A stretch of 42,508 nt of DNA from VGEM01 sp033764265 (GTDB lineage Bacteria > Pseudomonadota > Alphaproteobacteria > Rhodospirillales > Rhodospirillaceae), in NCBI GenBank assembly GCA_033764265.1, contig JANRJB010000272.1, positions 1 through 42,508 on the forward strand, written 5' to 3'. Positions 19,901 through 27,700 of the stretch are shown here, piece after piece. Both the position numbers and the translations under genes were made by a program. Within the stretch, counting starts at the first letter, position 1. The number at the start of each line of letters is the position of its first letter. The notes under the pieces were generated by a model, which saw only the letters and a program-made list of their open reading frames with translations, made no database searches and was not told the origin of the DNA.

Positions 19901-19986
19901 GCGGGGAAAAAACCCACAAATTTCGCTTGACGCGGGGAAATGACCCACGTAGCCTTAAGACGTGGGTAATAAACCCACGTCTTAAG
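19901..19986. promoter_or_regulatory. Phased ACCCAC boxes and palindrome in a divergent promoter region
   Basis: Two near-identical 17-base boxes (gcggggaaa-N2-acccac at 19901-19917 and 19932-19948) start 31 bases apart. A perfect palindrome follows with 14-bp arms (19954-19967 and 19973-19986) and a 5-base spacer, whose right arm begins with a third ACCCAC. The three ACCCAC cores lie at 19912, 19943 and 19973, about three helical turns apart. A possible -35 (TTGACG, 19927-19932) with a weak -10 (TAGCCT, 19950-19955, 17-base spacing) reads right toward the gene at 20014, so a bound protein would cover it. This looks like a multi-site operator controlling both divergent transcripts. Confidence 0.7.
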
Positions 19987-20013
19987 CTGAACCCCTCACC
20001 AGGAGATGCCCTG

Positions 20014-20409
20014 ATGTTCACCTTGTCCAAAACCGAAAAGCTCACCGCCGCGCTGGCCGCGGCCATTGTCGCCGGGTCGCTGGCCGCCGCCCCGGTGTCG
20101 GCGCGCGGACCCGGCGGCGGAATCGTCGCCCAGCTCGAAGCCCTCGGCCTCGATCCGGCCGAGGTCCGCGCCGACCTGGAAGGGCTGAGCCGCGAGGAGC
20201 GCCGCGCTTACCTGGAAAACCTCGGCGTCGAACTGCCCGAAACCCCGGTGCGCGACGGCGTGCGCGCCAACATCGCCGAACAGCTCGAAGCCCTGGGCCT
20301 GGACCCGGAGGAGGTCCGCGCCGACCTGGAGGGCCTGAGCCGCGAGGAGCGCCGCGCCTACCTGGCCGACCTGGGCGTGACGATCCCCGAACGCCCGGCG
20401 CGCGAGTAG
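20014..20409 (+). CDS. Small exported protein with two helical repeats
   Basis: A 131-residue protein without a recognised family. The start at 20014 has AGGAG eight bases upstream. Residues 1-30 form a signal peptide ending APVSA, so it is periplasmic or secreted. The mature part is two copies of a roughly 33-residue unit (QLEALGLDPxEVRADLEGLS, then REERRAYLxxLGV) joined by a 16-residue linker. The unit is strongly acidic and basic with regular leucines, suggesting helix pairs, perhaps protein-binding. It is followed 50 bases later by an outer-membrane barrel gene and faces DUF6502 across the repeated operator. The near-identity of the units points to recent duplication. Confidence 0.8.
   Translation: MFTLSKTEKLTAALAAAIVAGSLAAAPVSARGPGGGIVAQLEALGLDPAEVRADLEGLSREERRAYLENLGVELPETPVRDGVRANIAEQLEALGLDPEEVRADLEGLSREERRAYLADLGVTIPERPARE
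20131..20376 (+). repeat. Internal duplication of about 97 bp
   Basis: Bases about 20131-20227 and 20281-20376 are closely similar and differ mostly at third codon positions. They encode the two helical repeats of the small exported protein. The synonymous differences show selection on the repeat protein sequence after the duplication. Confidence 0.9.
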
Positions 20410-20459
20410 CGGTCAGGTCCCGCCGGCCGCGACGGCGCGTGGGACCGGAGAACGGCGCC

Positions 20460-21350
20460 GTGACGCAGGCGATCATCCCAAGCCGGTTGCGGCCGATCGG
20501 CGCCGTTCTCTTTCTTCTGCTGTGCGCCGCGATGCCGGCGCGGGCCAATGGTCAGGTCGTCGCGGTCAATCCGGACAGTCTCGAATATTGGCTCGGGCCC
20601 GACGACGACGTTCCTGAACCCCTGCAGTGGCGGCTGTCGACCGGGCTCGACTTCTCCGCCGGCGACTATGGCCTCGATGAGCCGAGCGAATCCTGGCAGC
20701 AGTCGGTGAACCTGACGGCCGCGCGCGGGCGGTGGACGTTGGGTGTGTCCACCTCGTACCAGCGATTCAGCGGACCCGCGCTCGACCTCGACATCTTCGA
20801 GGACGCGGTCGCCTTCGAGGACGCGCTGTTCACCGGCGACATTTTCACCCGCCGCACCGTCAAGGGTTTCGGTGATACCTCGGTGGCGCTGCGCTACGAC
20901 ATGACCGACGCGCTCACCTCGGGCTGGCTGACCAGCGCGGCGTTGAAAGTGAAGCTGCCGACGGCGGACCGTTCGGCCGGGCTGGGCTCGGGCCACACCG
21001 ACGTGACGCTGGGTGCCGACACGGTCAGGCTGCTGGGTCGATGGAGCGTGTTCGGGTCCGGCGCATATACGCTGCGCGGGGAGTCGGCCGCGGATCCGCG
21101 CCGCGACACCTGGTCGGCGTCGCTGGGTGCGGACTATCGCCTCGATCGGCTGTGGCGCGTCGGCGTCGCGCTCGACCACCGCACGCTCAGCCGCCCGGAC
21201 GGCGGCGGCACGTCGGACATCTACGCCTTCGCGCGCTTGCGATTGAACGACCGGCTGGCGCTCACGGGTTATGGCCTGGCCGGTCTCGACCGCAACAGCC
21301 CCGATCTCAGCGTCGGTCTGCGCTTGAGCTGGCGATTCACGCAGCCCTAA
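20460..21350 (+). CDS. Outer-membrane beta-barrel protein of unknown function
   Basis: About 296 residues. The start is set at the GTG at 20460 with GGAG nine bases upstream; a GTG at 20439 is in frame but has no ribosome site. A signal peptide (LRPIGAVLFLLLCAAMPARA) is followed by alternating amphipathic strands throughout (for example TLGVSTSYQRF, SVALRYDM, ALKVKLPTA, GVALDHRTL, VGLRLSWRF), typical of an outer-membrane barrel of about 12 strands. The terminal strand ends RFTQP, so the usual last aromatic is three residues from the end. It is probably in one operon with the helical-repeat protein. Its stop overlaps the end of the convergent photolyase gene by 14 bases. The cargo is unknown. 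Confidence 0.8.
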   Translation: MTQAIIPSRLRPIGAVLFLLLCAAMPARANGQVVAVNPDSLEYWLGPDDDVPEPLQWRLSTGLDFSAGDYGLDEPSESWQQSVNLTAARGRWTLGVSTSYQRFSGPALDLDIFEDAVAFEDALFTGDIFTRRTVKGFGDTSVALRYDMTDALTSGWLTSAALKVKLPTADRSAGLGSGHTDVTLGADTVRLLGRWSVFGSGAYTLRGESAADPRRDTWSASLGADYRLDRLWRVGVALDHRTLSRPDGGGTSDIYAFARLRLNDRLALTGYGLAGLDRNSPDLSVGLRLSWRFTQP

Positions 21351-22761
21351 GCTGCTCGAACGCTTTCAGCGCGCGGTCGCGCCCCGCCTTGTGTTCGACG
21401 ATTGGCCACGGATAACGCGCGCCCAGCTTCACACCCGCCGTGGCCAGCACGTCCATCGGCGCCTCCCACGGCTTGTGCAGCCATTCGTCGGGCAATCGGG
21501 CCAGTTCCGGCACCCAGCGGCGCACATAGGCGCCGTCACCATCGAACTTCAGGCCCTGCAGTACCGGGTTGAATACGCGGAAGTAGGGCGCGGCGTCGGT
21601 GCCGCAGCCCGCCACCCACTGCCAGCTGGCCGAGTTGTTGGCCAAATCCGCGTCCACCAGCGTGTCCCAGAACCAGGCCGCGCCCGTCTGCCACGGCTGC
21701 AACAGGTGCTTGACCAGCAGCGAGGCGGCGATCATGCGCACGCGGTTGTGCATCCAGCCGGTGGTCCACAGTTCGCGCATGCCGGCATCGACGATCGGAT
21801 AGCCGGTGCGGCCGCGCTGCCAGGCGCGCACCAGAGTCGAATCCTCTTGCCATGGGAAGGCGGCGAACTCGCGCCGCAACGGCGTCTCGGGCAGGTCGGG
21901 AAAGTTGTAGAGCAGATGATGGGCGAACTCGCGCCAGATCAGCTCGCGCATGAACGAGATCGTGCCCGCGTTGGGCTCGGCCGCCGCGGCGGCATGCCAG
22001 ACGCGATGCGGGCCGATGTCGCCGAAGTGCAGATGCGGCGACAGGCGCGAGGTAAACGCCTGGCCGGGAATGTCGCGGCCCTTGGCGTAACCGGTGGCAT
22101 TGTGGGCAAGGAAATCCGTCAGCCGCGCGTCAGCCCCGGCTTCGCCCGGCGTCCACGCGGCGCGCATCCCGCCCGCCCAGTCGGGCGCGGTCGGCCGCAA
22201 GTTCCAGCTGTCCAGATCGTCGCCGCGCACCGCGATGCCGTTCAGCGCGCCAGGCGCGGGCAGCGGCTTGCGCGGCGCGGGCGCGGCCAGCGCGGCCTTG
22301 TAGAACGGCGTGAACACCTTGAACGGCGTGTCGCTTTGGGTTTTCAGCTCCCACGGCTCGAACAGCAGCGAAGCATTGAAGCTGTCCACCGCCACCCCGC
22401 GCGCTTTCAGGCGCTGCTTGATCGCGGCGTCACGCCGGATCGCAAAGGGTTCGTAGGTGCGGTTCCAATACACCGCGTCGGCGCTGGTCGCGGCGATCAC
22501 CGACTCCAGCACCTCGGCGGCGGGCCCGCGCTTCAGCACCAGCCTCGCGCCGCGGCGGGCGAGTTGGTCGCGCAGCACGGCCAGCGACCCATGCAGCCAC
22601 CAGCGGCTGGCTCCGCCCAGGGCTCAGCGGCCGGGCGTGGTGTCGTCCAGGATGTAGAGCGGAACGATGGGCTTGCCAGTCGCCGCGGCGGCGGACAGCG
22701 CCGGGTTGTCGGCGACGCGCAGGTCCTGGCGGAACCAGACGATGATGGGCGATGCGGGCAT
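21337..22761 (-). pseudogene. phrB: Deoxyribodipyrimidine photolyase interrupted by in-frame TGA
   Basis: Cryptochrome/photolyase-family gene of normal length (475 codons; E. coli PhrB has 472) broken at codon 46 by TGA (22626-22624). From the ATG at 22761 the antenna domain starts normally (SPIIVWFRQDLRVADNP, LYILDDTTPGR). The same frame continues after the stop (ALGGASRWWLHGSL) and is intact to the end. The FAD-binding core is complete: ELIWREFAHHLLYNFP, RTGYPIVDAGMRELWTTGWM and DLANNSASWQWVAG. The stop lies where a Trp codon (TGG) would fit, so one base change could explain it. A restart at GTG 22578 would lose the first antenna strands. The rest shows no decay, so the lesion is recent, a sequencing error, or read through. 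Confidence 0.85.
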
Positions 22762-22798
22762 GTTTCATTTACGCATGCGCGCCTGCCTTGGATTTGGC

Positions 22799-23557
22799 CT
22801 ATTCCTTCGCCACCGCCGCCATCATCGCCCGGAACAGCGCGCGCTTGTCCACGCGCGGGCGCGGATGGCACGTCCGGCTGTGGCGCAGCCTGAGCGCGAT
22901 GGCCGCTTCGGCCAGCTTGAACGCCAGCGGGCCGGGGTTGATCACCGGCAGCGGCAGCGCGGCCGCCAGCGCCGCATGGGCCTGATGCATGGTGGTCGAA
23001 CCCAGGATCAGCACGTCGGCGCCGTCCTGGTCCACCGCCGCGCGGCCGGCGTCGATCAGCTTGGGGATGATCTCGCTTTCCTTGCCTGTCAGCAGGTTCT
23101 CGCTGTCGGGTGCCACGCCGATATCGCGGATCGCCGCGCAATGTTTCTCCAGGCTGGTCTCGCGCAGGATTTTCGCGTACAGCGGCGTCCACGCCCGCCA
23201 CATCGTCAGGATGGCGAAACGCTCGCCCCACATCAGCGCGTGCAGCATGGCCGCCCGGCCCGGGCCGATCACGGGAATGTCGAGCACCGAGCGCAGCGCC
23301 GCCACGCCGGCGTCGCTGACGGTGTCCACGCACACCGCGTCGAAACCCTCGGCCTCGGCATCCATGCCCGCCTCGAACATGCCGACGTCGGCCAGCAGGG
23401 TGTCGTGGGCGCTGATGTAGTTGGCTGGCGCGGCCTTGGCGCCGCGGAATTCGAAGGCGAGGCCGGGCCCGACGCCGGCGGCGGCCACCTGGGCGCGGCG
23501 CAGGGCCATCTGCGGCTCGGGCAGGGGGTAGGGGACCAGCACCAGCACCTTGGCCAT
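22799..23557 (-). CDS. Asp/Glu/hydantoin racemase-family protein
   Basis: A 252-residue protein of the aspartate/glutamate/hydantoin racemase superfamily (two similar lobes). The start at 23557 has GAGG seven bases upstream. The first lobe has the family cysteine at position 76 (AVCVDTVSDAG). In the second lobe the usual Gly-Cys-x-x-Met reads LGSTTMHQ, with Ser187 in place of the second catalytic Cys. It may therefore be a decarboxylase or isomerase-like branch, or work with one cysteine; members annotated as hydrogenase-associated HupH share the GSTTMHQ form as I recall. It lies 37 bases upstream of the broken photolyase on the same strand. The substrate is unknown. Confidence 0.82.
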   Translation of the reverse strand: MAKVLVLVPYPLPEPQMALRRAQVAAAGVGPGLAFEFRGAKAAPANYISAHDTLLADVGMFEAGMDAEAEGFDAVCVDTVSDAGVAALRSVLDIPVIGPGRAAMLHALMWGERFAILTMWRAWTPLYAKILRETSLEKHCAAIRDIGVAPDSENLLTGKESEIIPKLIDAGRAAVDQDGADVLILGSTTMHQAHAALAAALPLPVINPGPLAFKLAEAAIALRLRHSRTCHPRPRVDKRALFRAMMAAVAKE

Positions 23558-23652
23558 GGCAGCGCCTCGATTTTGGGGTTGTAATCGCCGCGGCCATCTA
23601 TATCTCAAGCGCGAGCCTGTCTCACGCCCCGCGCCGTCCATCGCCGCCGCTC

Positions 23653-24165
23653 ATGCCGCTCGCCCGTCCGCTGAATGTTCTATTTCTCTGCACCGGCAAC
23701 TCGGCGCGCTCGATCATGTCCGAGGCCATGCTCCGCCACCTCGGCGGCGGCCGCTTCGTGGCCTACAGCGCTGGCAGCACGCCGGCCGGCTACGTCAACC
23801 GATTCGCGCTCGAGCAGATCGCCGCGCGCGGCTGGCCGACCGACGGCTACCGCTCCAAAAGCTGGGACGAATTCGCTGCCGGGCCGAAAAATCCCGACGC
23901 GCCCGCGATCGACATCGTCATCACCGTGTGCGGCAACGCGGCGGCGGAAACCTGCCCGGTGTTTCCGGGCGCGGGCGTGTCGGCTTACTGGGGCGTGCCC
24001 GACCCGGCACCGATCGAGGGCAACACCGCGCGCATGCAGCTGAACTTTGCCCAGGCCTACGCGGCGCTGGAACGGCGCATCAAAGCCCTGATCGCGTTGC
24101 CAGACGCGGTTCTGGCCGACCGCAAGGCCCTCAAGCGCGAGCTCGACCGGATCGGGACGCTGTGA
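23653..24165 (+). CDS. arsC: Arsenate reductase, thioredoxin-coupled type
   Basis: A 170-residue cytoplasmic enzyme of the low-molecular-weight tyrosine phosphatase fold that reduces arsenate to arsenite. The P-loop is at the N terminus (FLCTGNSARSIMSEA; Cys13, Arg19). The redox relay cysteines are present as VCGNAAAETCP. The general acid Asp lies in WGVPDPAPIEG. All features of the thioredoxin-type ArsC are intact. The C-terminal helix (about 30 residues) is slightly longer than usual. No arsR, acr3 or arsB gene is adjacent, so it stands alone here. There is no clear ribosome site before the ATG. It is divergent from the racemase-family gene and is the last core gene before the low-GC island. 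Confidence 0.93.
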   Translation: MPLARPLNVLFLCTGNSARSIMSEAMLRHLGGGRFVAYSAGSTPAGYVNRFALEQIAARGWPTDGYRSKSWDEFAAGPKNPDAPAIDIVITVCGNAAAETCPVFPGAGVSAYWGVPDPAPIEGNTARMQLNFAQAYAALERRIKALIALPDAVLADRKALKRELDRIGTL

Positions 24166-24224
24166 CGCTGATCGTTACGCTGCAGAACCAGGCGTTGCGC
24201 CCGACCCAAACTCTCTAATTGGTC

Positions 24225-24518
24225 TAATTGGGGTCAGAGCAAAATTGAAGGTCTGCGCTTAACGCAAGTCGCCGTCCGTGCAATACTGCGCCAGCTGCAC
24301 GTTCAGGTAGCGCCTTTAGATGAACGACACGGCCCATGTTGTCTTGAGCCGATCCCCACCGACGACTCCGTTGCGCATGGGTGACGACCCGCGCGGCTTC
24401 GAGGCCTACGAGTGGCGCTGGAAGCTCGACCGCCCCGCTTGGGACGGCGTGGCCAGCATCGCGGACAAGATCGTGCTGAACTACGACGCGCAACGTGATT
24501 TTGCTCTGTCCACAATTA
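24225..24518. repeat. Imperfect inverted repeat pair bracketing about 290 bp
   Basis: The 22-base segments 24225-24246 and 24497-24518 are inverted copies matching at 19 of 22 positions (core AATTGGGGTCAGAGCAAAATT on the left). The 250 bases between them hold no gene I can support. One reading (24320-24601) contains a plausible protein stretch (DDPRGFEAYEWRWKLDRP) but no family I recognise. Elements of this type resemble short non-autonomous transposons (MITE- or REP-like). Confidence 0.6.
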
Positions 24519-24519
24519 G

Positions 24520-24717
24520 CCCTTCGGCCGACAAAAATTCCCAGAAAACTCGGAAAAGCAGAACGTCCGCATCGAGCACGACAAGGCGCTGTTGCGCGTG
24601 ATGACGGCCGTGATGAAGGACGACACGGAGCTGTTCAAGCAGTTCATGGATAACGAGAGCTTCAAGCGCTGGATGGCAGATACGGTGTTTGGGATGACCT
24701 ATCGGGCGGAGAAATAA
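24520..24717 (+). pseudogene. hsdR: C-terminal remnant of a type I restriction endonuclease subunit (hsdR)
   Basis: The last about 65 codons of an HsdR-like protein in one frame, ending TAA at 24717. The stretch NVRIEHDKALLRVMTAVMKD followed by DTELFKQFMDNESFKRWM and ADTVFGMTY is the typical C terminus of type I R subunits. No start codon, helicase or nuclease domain of HsdR remains; upstream lies the inverted-repeat segment, whose right end abuts the remnant. The stop is 20 bases before the start of the large helicase gene. This shows that the locus formerly held a type I restriction system and has been remodelled. It is not expected to be translated usefully. Confidence 0.65.
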
Positions 24718-24737
24718 GATAGTCAGTCGGGGGACGA

Positions 24738-27700
24738 ATGATTAAGGGGGCGCGACAGCTACCACTCAGGCACATCTCCATTCGAGTGCCGTGGCACGAC
24801 AATGGCTGGACCGGGTCGGTGTGTAAGAATCCTGCCGGTAATTCGCATTGCTTGGCGCTCCGAAGGATCGGACAATCCCGAGATGATGCCGCCGAAGCGC
24901 AGCATAAGGGTGAGCAGTGGGATGAAGACGGCCAATGGCTGCCGGTCTGCGCGGACGAAAGAGCCGGCTTCATGTCGTCGGTCGGCTACATCAGAAAAGC
25001 GAACCATCCGTACGGTTGGCAGAAGCAATACAAGCACTTTCGTGAAACTGTGTTTCAGCACAGGCCCTATTCAGCCGCGCCGATCCCATTTGGATGGATG
25101 TTGCGCGGAGCAGACGGCAGTCCTCCCCCTCAAGTTCAACAATACGACCTGGGATTCGATGAAAACTACGAGCCCGAGCTAGAGAACTTTACGTCTCGCT
25201 GGGTTCAAGAGCGGCGCAATCAACTGACAATGCTCGATACGTTCTTTGGGGCGATCAAGCCTCAGGAGTCGCTAGCGTTCTTCTATGCGAAGCGCACTCC
25301 ACTGAGTGAAGACCCACGACGGGTCCTAATCGGCCTTGGTCGCGTCACCGATGCCGAGAAGCACGTCGAGTACAGCTATGCCGAGGATGCTCCAAAGGAC
25401 GCTCTGCGCTGCGTACTGTGGGAGCGCAATCTTCATCATTCAATAAGGGCCAACGGTACTGACGGGTTTTTGCTACCCTATCGGGACCTCTTGGAGCGGG
25501 CTGAGGCCGATCCCGCGTTTGACCCCTCCGCATATACTCTTCACATTCCCGAAGAGCACTGGTCCGCGTTCTCGATGGGCGCGGAACATGTCACGCACGA
25601 CCAAGCCGTCTCCGTTCTCGTCGCGGCATCTCGCCTACTCGCTCGTCTCAAGTCTGTTGTCCCGGGTTCATGGGATCGCGCGACCGAGTGGATAGACGCC
25701 CAGCTCAATCGTGCGTGGTCACTTCGCGGTGCGTTTCCAGGCTTGGGCTCGGCGCTGTCCGCTTGCGGCATTCCCAACGGCACGCTGGTCGCCTATGCGG
25801 TCGGCGAACTGATGGCAAAGTACGACCCAAACGGCGATCCGTGGGCCGTCGTAGACAAGGTCATCGAGAAGCCTGCGCTACTTCCAGATGATCTCGCGAA
25901 ATCATTGGGAAAGAACACGGCCAAGCTGTGGGATTCACTGAAAGGGACGAAGCGTCGCGACCTGCTTCAGCTCCTGGCACGGTTCGAGCTTTCCGAAACT
26001 CAAGCAAGGCGGTGGTATCATTCGGAGAGAGCCGCGCGCTTTGGCATTGATCTTAAAGACGGGCAGATTCTTGAGAACCCGTACGTTCTCTACGAGCACG
26101 ATAGGATGTCAGCTGAGCCCGTCTCCTTCGGCCTTGTTGATCGAGGACTCTTTGCTGACAAGAAGGTCTTGGCCGATCACCCGATCCCCGCTCCTTCCGC
26201 GTGCCCGGAACCACTGGATATACGTCGAGGCCGTGCGCTTTGCATCGAAACGCTCGAACGCGCCGCAGTTACGGACGGCCACACGCTCTTGCCGCAACAC
26301 TGGCTGATACAGCGCATTTCCGAGGCTGATGTGCAGCCGCCGTGTGCGGTTTCAACGGATTGGCTGATGGCTTTCAAGGGCGACCTCGACGCGGAGATCA
26401 AGCAGTGTTCGTTGAAGGACGAAGCGCCTGCGTGGCAGTTGCGACGGTATGAAGCGATGCGCAACGTGATCGCATCGCAAGTGCAAAAGAGAGTCAAAGG
26501 CAAACCTCACGGTGGAGATCACAAGTGGCGGGCATTGATCGACTCTCATTTGGCCGGCATCGATACGGCGTCCGATCCAGAGCGGGAGGAACGCGCTAGG
26601 AAAGAGAAAGCAAAGGCACTGGAGGTTGTTTATCGGCACCGCTTTGCCGTTCTTATCGGGCCGGCGGGTACGGGAAAAACTACTCTACTGTCAGCACTGC
26701 TCACGATTCCGTCCATACGCGTCGGAGGCGTATTGCTGCTCGCGCCAACAGGCAAGGCTCGAGTTCAAATGCAGAAACACGCGGGGAAGGCAGAGGCGCG
26801 CACCCTGGCGCAGTTTCTTCTGGCATACAAACGATACGATGCCGAGACACAGCGGTATTGCGTAACCTTCGATCCTACGCGAGAGAAAGCGTTCAAAACC
26901 GTGATCATCGATGAATGCTCGATGCTTACTGAGGATCAACTCGCTGCTACGTTCGACGCTCTTTCGCCGGAGGCGGTTGAGCGCGTAATCATGGTGGGCG
27001 ATCCACAACAGTTGCCGCCAATCGGAGCGGGCCGGCCTTTCGTTGATATCATTCGCTACTTGCAGAAGGCAGTGGATGAAAAGAAAGGCGTACCGGCGCC
27101 CGGGTTTGCCGAGTTGAAAGTTCTCTGTCGTCAGTCCGGGGGCGCGACAGCTCTCGACGATATTGCCGTTGCTCGGTGGTTTGGATGGGATGCACCTGAT
27201 CCAGGCGCGGACGAAGTCTGGGACCGCCTAAAGTCTGGTCATACGAGCAGGATAGAGATCGTCGAATGGGAGACGCCCGCAGACTTGCAGGAAAAGGTCA
27301 TCAACTGTGTGACCCAAGAAGTGAAGCGGATTGCGGAGAAACGAGGACACGCGGGCCGAACGGATGAGGAGAATCTAGAAATCTCCTTCGGCGGCAAACC
27401 ATATGAGCACGGCGGGGTGTTTTTCATTCCGACGCGCTTAAACGGGGGCAACGTCGAAGAAGAGGGTGCCGGGCCTCAAGCAGAAAGATGGCAAATACTC
27501 TCGCCGATCCGCGCATCGGAAGCGGGTGTCGAAAGCCTGAATCGAAGAATCCAAAAGGACTTCCGAAAGAGGGCCCTACGAGTGGCCGTGCCCGAACTGC
27601 CTTGGCTTCGCAAGACAGCAAAGCCATTAGGGCCGCAAGGTATATTGTACGGAGACAAAGTCATCAATGTTGCGAACAGCAGTCGCCGCGACGTGTGGCC

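Noticed and set aside
24320..24601. Small gene between the inverted repeats
   Set aside because: It has no ribosome site, runs across the right repeat into a different frame of the hsdR stub, and matches no family I know. It may be a fragment of an older gene.
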